Source of the DNA: Allacma fusca
Lineage: Eukaryota; Arthropoda; Collembola; Symphypleona; Sminthuridae
DNA: 64,000 nt
Direction of reading: 5' to 3'
NCBI GenBank assembly: GCA_947179485.1
Contig: OX359245.1
Span: 79,719,067 to 79,783,066 of the forward strand
Under the pieces are notes generated by a model, which ran no database searches, was not told where the DNA came from, and saw only the letters and a list, made by a program, of their open reading frames with translations. The position numbers were made by a program, and so were the translations under genes. This document shows positions 11,490 through 22,492 of this stretch, in pieces; position 1 is the stretch's first letter, and each line of letters begins with the position of its first letter.

Positions 11490-12705
11490 AATACATTTTA
11501 ACTTGAAACGATACTTGATATGATACTTGAGATTATTAATTTAAATGATATTTGAAATTATTACTTTAAATAAAACTTGAAATTATTACTTTAAATGATA
11601 CTTGAAATTATTACATTAAATGATACTTGAAATTATTACTTGAAATGATACTTGAAATTATTACATTAAATGAGACTTGAAATTATTACTTTAAATCATA
11701 CTTGTATTATTGCTTTAAATGAGACTTGAAATTATTACTTTAAATAAAACTTGAAATTATTACTTTAAATGATACTTGAAATTATTACATTAAATGATAC
11801 TTGAAATTATTACTTGAAATGATACTTGAAATTATTACATTAAATGAGACTTGAAATTATTACTTTAAATCATACTTGTATTATTACTTTAAATGAGACT
11901 TGAAATTATTACTTTAAATCATACTTGTATTATTACTTTCAATGATACTTGAAATTATTACTTTAAATAAAACTTTAAATTATTACTTTAAATGATACTT
12001 GAAATTATTACATTAAATGATACTTGAAATTATTACTTGAAATGATACTTGAAATTATTACATTAAATGAGACTTGAAATTATTACTTGAAATTATTACT
12101 TGAAAATATTACTTGAAATTATTACTTGAAATTGAAACTGGTAATTTATACTTGAAATTGAAACTGGAAATTAATACTGGAAATTGAAACTAGAAATTAA
12201 TACTTGAAATTGAAACTGGTAATTCATACTTGAAATTGAAACTAAAAATTAATACTTGAAATTGAAACTTGAAATAAAAATTGAAACTTGAAATGATAAT
12301 TGAAACTTGAAATGATAATTGAAACTTGAAATGATAATTGAAACTTGAAATGATAATTGAAACTTGAAATGATAATTGAAACTTGAAATGATAATTGAAA
12401 TTGAAACTTTAAAAAATACTTGAAATTGGAACTTTAAAAAATACTTGAAATGCTACTTGAAATTGAAACTTGAAACGATACTTGAAATGCTACTTGAAAT
12501 TGAAACTTGAAATGATACTTTAAGTGATACTTGAAATTGAAACTTTAAATGATACTTGAAATTGAAACTTTAAAAAATACTTGAATTGATACTTGAAATG
12601 ATACTTGAAATGATACTGGAAATGAAACTTGAAATTGAAACTGGTAATTCATACTTGAAAATATTACTTGAAATTGAAATGTGAAATTAATGCTTTCAAT
12701 TAAAA
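11490..12705 (-). repeat. Internal AT-rich minisatellite array, right (inverted)
   Basis: Units such as ATTACTTGAAATGATACTTG and AATTGAAACTTGAAATGAT are the reverse complement of the left array. Higher-order repetition is visible: a block of about 240 bp near 11570-11800 recurs near 11760-12060. Confidence 0.9.
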
Positions 12706-12954
12706 CTAGAATTAGATATATGACATTAATACTTGTAATGTAAATACATTTAAATTCAAAACTTTCAGTTAGTACTATGATGTTAGCATAACATGAAACC
12801 CGATTTACTAATCAATCGTAGCTGTCATTTCGAACAATTTATTTGTATAATTTCACTACTGAGATAGTCTGTCGTTCGAAATATGTTTAACGATTGTGTA
12901 AAAATAGACTGGGAGTTATATAATTCATTGGATGTGATCTTTTCGCTTTGAACT

Positions 12955-13766
12955 TTACTGGGAATGATTTTTCATATGTCTTTTGAAATTATCCTGACGG
13001 GTGAAGGTTGTTCCACATGTTTCACAAGACATATGTGGCGTATGCTTTTTTTGTTTATGACGAGCCTTGTCATTCCGGTTTTTGAACGTTAAATTGCATT
13101 CGGGACAGTACAGTGACAGCCGCTGGTCATCAGCGGGGAGAGGTTGTTGCCATCGGCGACTTGTCTGAGGCAAGTCCTCGCGTACTGTCCCCCTGCTACT
13201 ATTTGGGGGAGATGTAGTTCCCGCCCCAATTTTGGGGGTGGGACCTGGTTCACACACACTAGCCGACCGTGTCAACCCACTCCTTCTAAATGGACGAGAT
13301 CGTCTGGATACTCCAGAAGCTTTTTTGGCAGATGTCCAGAAAAGGTAGGAGTTGCAATTGTTGCAACGGCCGGAGGCGAAGCTACCCCAGCACCAGTAGT
13401 GGTTAAATCGGTTGCAGTAATCGTAGCATCGGGTGGCAGTATGGCTTCAGCAGCAGTTTGTACTGATAGAACTGGTCTAGTGACTCTGAAAATGGATCTT
13501 GTGGCACCTGCTGTTTGAATGGATGGAGATTGTGGGGATGGAACGTTTGAGGGCCCGGGTCTTACTTGCAGGTCAGTAAGAACTACGGCGTCAAGTACCT
13601 GATGCCATCGAAAATTACAAACTGGGCAGCGATTCTGACCAAACTCTTCTGGCTGGTCTCCCATACACAGCTGATGAACCCAGTGAGACTTACAATTGGG
13701 ATGATTTACGCGATTCACGTAACCGGAAAACGGTCCCTTACAAACTCCACATTTCAACTTCAGCAT
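12955..13766 (-). CDS. RING-like plus C2H2 zinc-finger protein, transposon cargo
   Basis: Frame one starts at 13766 (MLKLKCGVC) and runs to 13272. It has a RING-like pattern in the first 55 residues: CGVC, a CKSHWVHQLC segment and NRCPVC. A long Pro/Thr/Ala-rich linker follows. Frame two (about 13310 down to 12955) carries two C2H2 fingers, YCPEC...RHKQKKH and SCETC...RHMKNH, and ends in a TAA. The frames overlap near 13275, where a GT...AG pair could be an intron or a base may have been lost. The order RING, linker, C2H2 suggests a DNA-binding protein with ubiquitin-ligase potential. It might be a terminal-repeat binding factor or a captured host gene. The ATG lies about 10 bases inside the right terminal repeat. 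Function is inferred only. Confidence 0.65.
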
Positions 13767-13775
13767 TTTAAAATT

Positions 13776-14623
13776 TGAGTGAAATATTTCCGATCAATTT
13801 TAAGTGAATGCTTTAGCGAGTAGAGCTGAGCATGAAATGACTGAAGTGGGGACTGAAATAATGAGCAAAGAACGAAACGTTTTCCAGAAGCGTTTCATTG
13901 GTTGGATCTATGTAGCTTGATTCTATGGGGAAGTAATGAAACGTTTTAGAAATAAACAAGGAGGTCTGTTATTGGTTGAGTCAGCGTATAGCTTGAGGCT
14001 TTTTAGCTGCCATGAAATCAAGCGTTTCATTGGTTGGATCTATGTAGCTTGATTCTATGGGGCACTAATGAAACGTTTTAGAAATAAACAAGGTCTGTTA
14101 TTGGTTGAGTCAGCGTAGCTTGAGGCTTTTTAACTGTCATGAAATCGTTGGACAATTTTATACAGCAGTACTGTCGTCCATTTTTTAAAGGAATGCTTTG
14201 CCCACGAATTAAGAAGAATTCGTTCTTGGGACATTGAGAGGAATGTATGAGTTAGTCATTGAGAGGAGACATGAACTTGACATTGAAAAACAATGTATGA
14301 GATGACTCTCACACGGAGGATACATATACATTGCACTCACGGAGGATACATATGGATTTTCCTTGGAGAGGATACATATACATTGCACTCATGGAGGATA
14401 CATATGGATTTTCCTTGGAGAGGATACATATACATTGCACTCACTGAGGATACATATGGATTTTCCTTGGAGAGGATACATATGATTCCCACTCACGGAG
14501 GATACATATGGATTTTCCTTGGAGAGGATACATATGATTCCCACTCACAGAGGATACATATGTAACTGTAACACAGAGGATACATATGGAATTAACTTGC
14601 ACCCTTCTTGCTTAAATCCAACC
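13776..14623 (-). repeat. Right terminal inverted repeat of the Merlin element
   Basis: It mirrors 7717-8513, including the doubled CCAAT-bearing units and the outer tandem run (here with about two more GAGGATACATATG units). By position it should serve as promoter for the RING/C2H2 gene. The 90-residue frame at 14293-14565 is only the tandem repeat read as protein. Confidence 0.9.
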
Positions 14624-14632
14624 AAAAATGCG
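14624..14632 (+). repeat. Target-site duplication, right (AAAAATGCG)
   Basis: Exact copy of the 9-mer at 7708-7716. Confidence 0.9.
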
Positions 14633-16305
14633 ACAAATATTCCCCGAGAGATATCATGTGCAGTAATTTTAAAATCAATAAATCCAATGAATTTTGGAGC
14701 TAGACTCTTTATATGTGAGTCAAATGAATCCGAATAAAATTTACTACAAGCTTTCCACTAGCACTGCCAAAATAACCTCAACAAAATAGGATCACAAAAA
14801 ATCCTCTTTCTTTGATTTAAAACGTTTAACAACTTTATCCCTTCCACCTGTGTGTTTTGCCTTACATTGCTTTGTTTTATGTACATACAATGTTTAAATA
14901 GTGTGTATAGTATTTAGGGCAAAAATGAATGGTCTACAGAAAAGAATCCCAAATTAGTAAAAAATAAATTTGGGACTAGTTGAGTTCCGACACGGACCCA
15001 AGGAATGATGCGTGATAGAGATTTGTATTTACATCCAAGGCGCTGGCCGTGTATTACGTAACTTCTCCACAACTAATTCAGTTACCCCTCCCCACGAGTC
15101 TATTAGTGCGGATTTAATGGTCCCTTTGAATCCCCAAAGCTGACTGTCTGGGTCCCACTGAATTATTTGTTTATAAATCCTTCCGACATTTAACAGGATT
15201 AATTTCATTCATAAAATGTGCACAACGCCTTACTTGTATCTAATTATATAAATTACCTGTTTCGGTTTTTAACCGATTTGACAGCCTTCGCACCCAAATT
15301 ATAAAAATTACCCGCTTAAAAATGTTTCAATGTTCGGTTTATGCTTTCCTTGAGTTTAGAATGTATTAAAAAGTGTTTATTTGAGCGTTCCGCGAGTAAA
15401 AAAGATATAGGAAACTTCAAAAGTATAATTATGCGTCTGATCGACCCTGTTTAAGGTCTTTTAAAAATCGTTACCTTCACGGGTGGCCGTTTTCAAAAAT
15501 ACAGACTCATACGAAAGCTGAACACCGCTGTTAACAGTAATGATAAGTGGATAGGAAATGTAAACCGGAATTTCTTGTGGGAAATGCATTGACAAATTCA
15601 GCACCGGCGTGTCCTACTGTGGAATGTTTTGGTTGCAAACGAACACGCCAAGCGTGTACTAAAATATTTACTGGGAATATACAAAATAAAGAACTCGACA
15701 TTCGAACAATTATTTCGAGTAGGAATTTGCTCAACGTGCCTACGATGTATGCTAAAAGCGAATAAAATTAATTTTTATATTATGAATTCAGTAATGCGAT
15801 TTATAATTTGCTACAGTTGTTCGACGTATTTTCATACACAAAAGACCAAGTGTAAGAACATTTGGAATAACTTAAAAGTAATTCGCTTGAATGAATGTTT
15901 TGTAATATTCTTGTTCATTCGTGCAATAGGGAAACGTTTGTGGTGGAAATAAATAGATCAGGCTCGTATCAAATTATTTGTCCTAGTAGATCGTTTTTCC
16001 GAATCACTTGTTAAAAGATTTTAAGAAAATTTTCGGTTTAATATGTTCAATCACGAATGGTAAATATTGTCAACTTTGAAAAATCCAAAATCCTTATAAA
16101 ATTTAACATGTGAAATTTCTGGGAAGGCAGTTCCCTCCGTAACTGTGGCATCTACTGCTTAGAATGTTCTAAATTTCCTGAGATTATAACTAAAAATGGG
16201 GGAAAAAATTACAACTGCACTGAGAACTGAAAGCTATAATTAATTAACTTATTTTGAAATTTACCACCCAATAAAAACGTTCTTGAATGTTTGAAAAGCG
16301 CTCAA
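14633..16305 (+). repeat. Interspersed repeat R, copy 2
   Basis: It is collinear with 1120-2530 from AATAAAATTTACTACAAGCT through CACCCAATAAAAACGTTC. It is the longest copy and includes a plus-strand frame (15629-15952, 107 residues) with Cys-rich stretches. A diverged relative is open at 30481-30801 (106 residues). No domain is recognised and the other copies are not open, so it is not called a gene. Confidence 0.65.
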
Positions 16306-16639
16306 CAATCAGAGCTGCGCTCAAGTTCAAGTAGTACTTGACAAGTAACAAGTCAGGTCAAGTTCGGATCAAGTTCGGGATCATGAGCGTTTCTACTTGG
16401 TTGAATCGGGTCAAGTTCAAGTATTTGCTGGATCCAAACTTGGAACTTCGAATCGTTTCTGGTCCAAGTGCAAGCCCACAGAATTGACTTGCAATAAGTA
16501 CCAAGTTCAAGTTCGGGTCTGGGCATGGATTTTACTTGAACCCGAACTTGGACTTTCAAGTACCGATTCAAGTAGCCCAGTTCCAACAGTTGCTTCCTTC
16601 GCCCTCGGTTGTTCGCACTTCTGCAACACACATTCTAGA
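16306..16639. mobile_element. Fragment of a hAT-type non-autonomous element
   Basis: It begins CAGAGCTGCGCTCAAGTTC, the same terminus as the complete element at 56927-58161. Its body is rich in CAAGTTC and CCAAGTTC words. The inner end (about 16600-16640) matches 51960-52015 in reverse complement. Its right terminus is missing. Confidence 0.55.
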
Positions 16640-16698
16640 AACTAGTGATGCCAATGGTCTGGTCTGATCCAGATTTTATGAAGCTGGTCTGATCCAGC
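16640..16698 (+). mobile_element. Truncated copy of the 163-bp MITE at 51798-51960
   Basis: The sequence starts TAGTGATGCCAATGGTCTGG after CTAGAAAC. That is the inverse of the right end and target site of the full copy at 51798-51960. It breaks off after about 60 bases into unrelated CCAACTGCC-rich DNA. Confidence 0.6.
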
Positions 16699-16820
16699 GT
16701 GTCCGGCCAACTGCCACCCCCACAACTGCTACCGCGGCCAACTGCCATCACCTCACGAATTCGAGACCAACTGCCCCTAGGCCAACTGCCTCACAATTCC
16801 ACAAGTCACATTATAAAAAC

Positions 16821-17045
16821 CTATGCTCAGTCACATTTTAAAGTCCTATGCTCAGTCACATGTTACAGTCCTATGCTCAGTCACATGTTACAGTCCTATG
16901 CTCAGTCACATGTTACAGCCCTATGCTCAGTCACATGTTACAGTCCTATGCTCAGTCACATGTTACAGTCCTATGCTCAGTCACATGTTACAGCCCTATG
17001 CTCAGTCACATGTTACAGTCCTATGCTCAGTCACATGTTACAGTT
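16821..17045 (+). repeat. 25-bp minisatellite, nine units
   Basis: Nine head-to-tail units of 25 bases fill this stretch exactly, beginning CTATGCTCAGTCACA and ending in a TGTTACAG-type tail. The first unit differs in its second half, and some units carry AGCC for AGTC. There are no unique spacers, so it is not a CRISPR array. Confidence 0.97.
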
Positions 17046-18712
17046 AAAGGTCTTCACGGATCGGATTCTGGTCTCATCCGTATCCGATCCTATCCGATCC
17101 GGTAAATTCCGGATTTCAAAAACACCCATCCTATCCGATCCGATAGAGTCGGATACCATTTTATAAGTATCCGTATCCGATCCGGAATGTTCGGATCGGA
17201 TATAATTTTCGGTCCGGTCCGTCGGATACATTGACGGATGCATCCGATTCGATCCGCGGATATCCGAACCTTACTTCAAGAAACCGTAAAAGAGATATAT
17301 GTTATATATTGGGCATGTTTCTAATTTAATCACATTCAAATCAATATGAAAATTTTTAAATCTTGGTGTATCGATAATTACCTAGTTAGATGCAAAACCA
17401 ATTTTGCTTCCAAAAAACTGAAAACAAATAGATTATGCATTCAATATAATTGACACGACTTTCCTTGATTCTTTTGTCTCGAATATTTTTCCACCAACTC
17501 TTTAAGTTTTTGTTGGAAATAAGTACTGAGAAAAATAATTAAAAATGTAACAACAAATTCACGAAGAATTTGAACAATTGATGCCGGGCACGTTGCATGC
17601 GTGTATGGAGGACGAAAATTCTCGTGAATGCATTAAAGTTTCAAATTAGAGGTGGGATTCGGGCTTGACTTCAGCCCCGAACCCGGAAGAAACCCGAACA
17701 AGTACTCAATTTGCCCGACCCCGCCCGCCAACGGGCTAAATATTCGATATTCAACTCGGCCCGTTTTATGCACTTTACATTTTGTGAAACCCGAACCCGT
17801 TAAAAACCCGGTCTCCAAAATATTTTACAACCCGGACCCGCTAAAAACCTGATCTTTAAATTGTTTTAAAGCCCGATGAAAATCCGGCTTTTTACTAACA
17901 ATTGAATCCGCTGCGAAACCTTTATTTACATATCCTATTTTATTTGCAAATACTGTCCATCCCAATAAACGTGGACACACGGAGCAAAACTTAGCTCTGA
18001 AATTTTTTGAAGATAAACTATCAAACTTAAGGGATCGTTTCAAAATGTTTAAGCATGTGTACGTATTAAATACAGTGAACCATTATTTAGCTTTGGCATG
18101 AATACACATGAAAGCAATGCTTGAACTCTGCGCAACGTGAAATATGCATGCCACCTATCTGTCCTAAATCATATTCTAGTAGAATTGTCGGGTCATTTGT
18201 AATTTGTGACCCGCCCGAAACCCGAACTGAAAAATAAATGCAGGCCCAAGCCCGATCTTAACCCGGTTTCATTGTTTTAGTGCAGCCCGAACCCGGTTAG
18301 TTCGGAACGGTAAGTTCGTATTTGCAGCCCGAGCCTGGCTAAAAACCCGGCAGAGTCGGGTTCGGGCCGGCCCGAATCTAATAGCCCGATTCCTGGCCTC
18401 ACCTCTATTTCAAATCCAAGAATCTCCCTACTATAAAATGCGTGACAATATGAGAGCATTATTCCTCACGAGAGGGCTCGTCTAAAAGACGGATATCCGC
18501 GGGATCATCCGAAAGCACAGAACATGCTCACCTTATCCGGTCGGATGCATTCATTACTGCATCAAATCCTATCCGAAACAAATACACGGATTCAAATGAT
18601 GCATCCGGTCTGCCATATGTTTGACGGATAGGATTCATTGTGTTTTCAATCCTATCCAAATCCGATCCGATCCGAATCCGTCCGGATCAATCCGATCCGA
18701 TGAAGACCTTTA
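17045..18712. mobile_element. TIR element with GGATCGGAT-rich ends
   Basis: The left end TAAAGGTCTTCACGGATCGG and the right end, inverted TAAAGGTCTTCATCGGATCG, form a terminal inverted repeat. Both sub-ends consist of repeated ATCCGATCC words. No target duplication is visible, perhaps because it landed in the last minisatellite unit. It has no transposase. The unique inner part holds the element at 17647-18407. Confidence 0.65.
17647..18407. mobile_element. Nested hAT-type MITE, 761 bp
   Basis: Ends are TAGAGGTGGGATTCGGGC and, inverted, TAGAGGTGAGGCCAGGAATC. An exact 8-bp duplication, TTTCAAAT, flanks both sides (17639-17646 and 18408-18415), as expected for hAT. The interior is rich in CCCGAACCCGG words near both ends and codes for nothing recognisable. 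Confidence 0.85.
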
Positions 18713-21175
18713 GGTCAAATGATGAATTTGAAGTAGATTTACGAGTGGGAGCTTTTTATTGAGTACAAACTGACTTGGAATTGCAGAGGATGTTCAAGCT
18801 CTATTTCAAGTAGGGACTCGAGAAATTTCAAGTTATTGATTAACAGTTCAAGTGCAACTTGAATTTTAAGTCAAGTTTAAATTTTAGGTGAAGTTTCAGT
18901 TTAAGGCTAAGTATGAGTGTTAGATGAAATGAAGGTTTTAGGTCAAGTACGAGGTTCAATCGAAGATGGAATTTAAGGCCAAATATTGTAATTATTTAAA
19001 GTCGAGTATTTATTTCAAGCCAAGTTCCGGTTAAAAATCTATTAAAGATTTGAATCCCAATGTAAGCTTAAATAATTCAAGTTTACTATCGAGTGTAAGT
19101 TCAAGTTTGAAGTCAAGTGTAAGTTTTGTTACATGTTGAGATCTCGCTGGTGATCTGACAGGAAAAATTATTTATATTGTAGTCATTTGATCCCATGCTT
19201 TTAATTATTGTACCTGAAATCCAGATTTAAACTAACGTTGAGTGCTGGGTCAAGTGTGGCTTTAGAAGTTCAAGGTCAAGTCACTTGAGGCTCGAACTTG
19301 ATGCATTTTTACACTTGAGCTCTCGCAAATTACAACCATTTGAAATTGCTTGAATGTGATAAGCTTACTGGGTTTAAAATATTCACACTACTATTTTACG
19401 AGATGCGCAAAATAGTTTGGACTTGGAGATTTGGTTTTAGTGTCGAGAGAAGGTTTGGCTTAATGGCTTTGAATAATGAATATGTAAAGACTTCCCATCT
19501 CCGGCATTATTAATCAGAGGCGGAGTGTTCACGTCTTTGCATTCAAATTTCCACAAAATCCCAAATTATCGTGATTTACACGAGGTCTGGAAATGAAGTG
19601 GAGGGCGGCCCAGTCACAATTGGACCCCTGTACATTTCTCAATATCATTCAATTCAATCGCATTTACAGGGTCACCGCAAATACGCATTTAATTATGCCC
19701 CGCATTTCATCAGCCCATATGTTTTAATATCTCCTAAATCTCAAGCCAACAATCCAACATCCCTCGAAAAAACAATTGTTCTCACAAGTAAACCGTTTCC
19801 GCTTCACAGACTTATTTTGGTCGCTTCTTTGAAATTCTCTAATTTTTAGGCACACTTTGACTTCAACTTGGATTTCAAGTATAGTTTCAATGTTTGCATG
19901 ATGTTTGCCTTTAAGGCCATGTGCGAGTCTAAGTCTGAAATCAAGTCTTAAATTAATTTTATTATCAAGTTTTGAATATCGTACTTATCAAGTTTGAGAT
20001 CAAGTTGGTTTGAAAATTTGATAATTCAAGTTTCAGATTTGAATTCAAGTTTCAGATTTGAATTCAAGTCTCAGATTTGAATTCAAGTTCCAGATTTGAA
20101 TTCAAGTTTCAGATTTGAATTCAAGTTTCAGATTTGAATTCAAGTTTCAGATTTGAATTCAAGTTTCAGATTTGAATTCAAGTTTCAGATTTGAATTCAA
20201 GTTTCAGATTTGAATTCAAGTTTCAGATTTGAATTCAAGTTTCAGATTTGAATTCAAGTTTCAGATTTGAATTCAAGTTTCAGATTTGAATTCAAGTTTC
20301 AGATTTGAATTCAAGTTTCAGATTTGTATTCAAGTTTCAGATTTGAATTCAAGTTTCAGATTTGAATTCAAGTTTCAGATTTGTATTCAGGTTTGAGATT
20401 TAAATTCGAGTTTGAAATTGACGTTCAAGTTTGAGGTTTGAATTTAAGTTTGGGATTTAAGTGAAAGTTTGAGATTTAAATCCAAGTTTGAGTTTGAATT
20501 TAAGCTTGAGATTTAAATTCAAGTTTCAAATTGAAGTTCAAGTTTGAGATTGAAATTCAAGTTTGAAATTTGAATTTGGTTTTTGAGTTCAAGTTTGCAG
20601 ATGCTTGTGTTAATAAAGGATTTTATTACTTAACTGTGGTGAGCTCAGGATGGAGTGATTCCTGACTAATGTTAAGCCATTTAGGGTTTAGGTCAAGTGT
20701 GGGTCAAGGGGGATTAAAGATCTTCATTCATCTACTCTCTGGGGAATGGGTAACACGACGTTTTTGGACACCCTGTATAATCCGCAATTTGAATATTCTT
20801 TATTATAGGAGAATTGCACTAATCAATTATTTGAATATACCTAAATAGTATTTATTTTTCTAAAAGCACCAACGTTACTTGGTAAAAATAATTTTATTAT
20901 TTAATATTAATGGTGAATATCTCATTGATTTTAAATTATTTTTGTGTCTCGTTACCGTTTTTGGAAAAAATGCGAGAAGATATTTTGAAAACTAGGGAAA
21001 CAAACGTAAGGAATTCAGGAGTACCGTCGATTCGTAAAACATTTTTAACCCACCTTTGCTGGGAACGAATCGGAAGTGCTGCGTACCTGAAAATGACTTA
21101 TGACCGTCGAATGATTTATTGTGAAGTTTGAGTTCAATTGCCCTTTCGTGTTTTTCTGGTTTTAGAATCTACATT
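18713..21175 (+). repeat. Interspersed repeat S, copy 2
   Basis: The left lead (18860-19040) matches 63810-64000 almost base for base. The middle (19560-19850) and the right tail (20600-21175) match copies 3 and 4, including TTTTAACCCACCTTTGCT near 21045 against a close form near 62970. Small plus-strand frames at 19571-19849 and 20910-21131 are part of the repeat. Confidence 0.7.
20027..20395 (+). repeat. 19-bp minisatellite inside repeat S copy 2
   Basis: About 19 units of TTCAAGTTTCAGATTTGAA are nearly identical. The unit has the same length as in copy 1, but a different fixed sequence. Confidence 0.95.
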
Positions 21176-21348
21176 CGAATTAAAAAGAATTAATTAATTT
21201 TTAAATTTCAAAATCATTTTAGGATTTTCAAGCAACTTTTCGGATTTAAAAAAATGATTTCACGATTTTCAGCAAAATGCGTTTATAATTTTTGGAGCAA
21301 TTAAGAAATGGTAAAACTCAAAAGGTTTTATTGGTTTCTTGCAATTTG

Positions 21349-22492
21349 TCAACCCTGCATGACCATCAAAGTCAACATTACATTACAAATCATACAAAAT
21401 TTACTATTGCATAGTCCAAGCGTGGTTTCTTGAGTTCTAGAGTTCATGATTTCCAAGAGTTTCAGCGCCCATTTTGGTTTCCGATTACAATTTTCTATCT
21501 TTTGTTGGAATTCTTTCAAAGGTATTTCGGCGCCGTACACTTGGATTCTAAATAGCATTTCAAATAGTTTCAATCAATTACAATACTTTTTTGTGGGGGT
21601 TTAAAATGGACGTCAAAGAACATGACAGTTCATGCAAACACTATCTAAATACATTACTATATTTGTCAATACGCTGTTTGTATAGAGAGAGCTCATTTAT
21701 GAATAATGCAGTGACAATTTATTTTTAAAACAATTTTCAGTAATTCAAAATTTATTGTCACAGGAGAACGGAAACTCCAAATCCAGGAAATACTTACTCT
21801 CTTTCGATATACTCGGGATCTGTTTTGATTTTCTGTTTTAATCGATTTAATGATTTCTCAAACAATGGGTCCAAACTGACGTTGAATTCGTCGTAAATCT
21901 TTTCGTCCGCATCAAATAAGCAAATCACGACGGTTGATAGACGCAAATATGGAATCAAATCCCGTAACTAGAATTTATTGAAATCAATTGTTTTAGCATT
22001 TTGAAGCAGAAAATGGAACCTTTTTAAATAACTTTAGAAATAACAAAACGAAACTAACCCAAACAAAGTAAATATTTTCCAGGCAGAGTTTTCCTTCGCG
22101 AATCAATGCATTTACAAAATCTCGAGACTTTGCAAATGTTTCAAAATTTCTTGGGGTTTTCCAGACTCTCAGTAGATTCTCTAAAATATTACAAAATTGA
22201 TTCAGAAATAATTAAAAATTCATGGGATACTTTGCACGAGTTAAAATTATTAGGACGATGAATTAAAAAATGTTTCATGATTTATAAAATCTAAATATTC
22301 AAAATGCATTCTGTGCAAAATGTTTAACCGATTCAACTTGCCTAAGTAGTTTCCAAATAATTTGATGTCCTTCCAATTGTATTCCTGTGTATTATCTCTG
22401 AAGTTAAGGGCGGCAGTAAACCCATCCACACCCCACTTATTGAACATTCTATCAAGAAAGCGAACGTTTCTCTCTTCTTCAGGGTAGTTTTC
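21349..22492 (-). CDS. NLR-associated module A, exons 5-8
   Basis: Four exons can be read on the minus strand: 22342-22492, 22059-22180, 21798-21967 and 21349-21547. Each has an AG acceptor, and the first three have donors GCAAGT, GTTAGT and GTAAGT. Phases join without a stop. The second and third have the same lengths (122 and 170 bp) as 32893-33014 and 32630-32799. Proteins match too: NLLxVW, VVIxLFDADxKIYD, LKEF, ENCxxKPKWA. The last exon may stop at 21349 or splice on at a GTAATG just upstream. The domain is unknown to me. No NB-ARC precedes this copy directly. Confidence 0.65.

Larger units (their letters stand above)
7717..14623 (+). mobile_element. Merlin/IS1016-type DNA transposon, 6.9 kb, with zinc-finger cargo gene
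   Basis: The element is bounded by inverted repeats that begin GGTTGGATTTAAGCAAGA on each side and by a perfect 9-bp target duplication. From left to right it holds a long terminal repeat, an ISXO2-like transposase (8604-9654, plus), an AT-rich minisatellite array, a central part with a nested MITE, a second array in inverted orientation, a RING plus C2H2 gene (12955-13766, minus) and the other terminal repeat. Known Merlin elements usually carry one transposase gene and are shorter, so size, repeat length and second gene are all unusual. The clean ends and duplication show insertion as one unit. Both genes are split over two frames, so the copy may be defective. Confidence 0.88.

Noticed and set aside
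13144..13778. Plus-strand frames opposite the RING/C2H2 gene
   Set aside because: They mirror the GC-richer coding strand; the minus strand has the ordered zinc-binding motifs.
16821..17045. CRISPR-like array
   Set aside because: Units are contiguous without unique spacers, and the context is eukaryotic.
16699..17166. 155-residue repetitive frame and its two shifted partners
   Set aside because: They are the 25-bp minisatellite translated in three registers.
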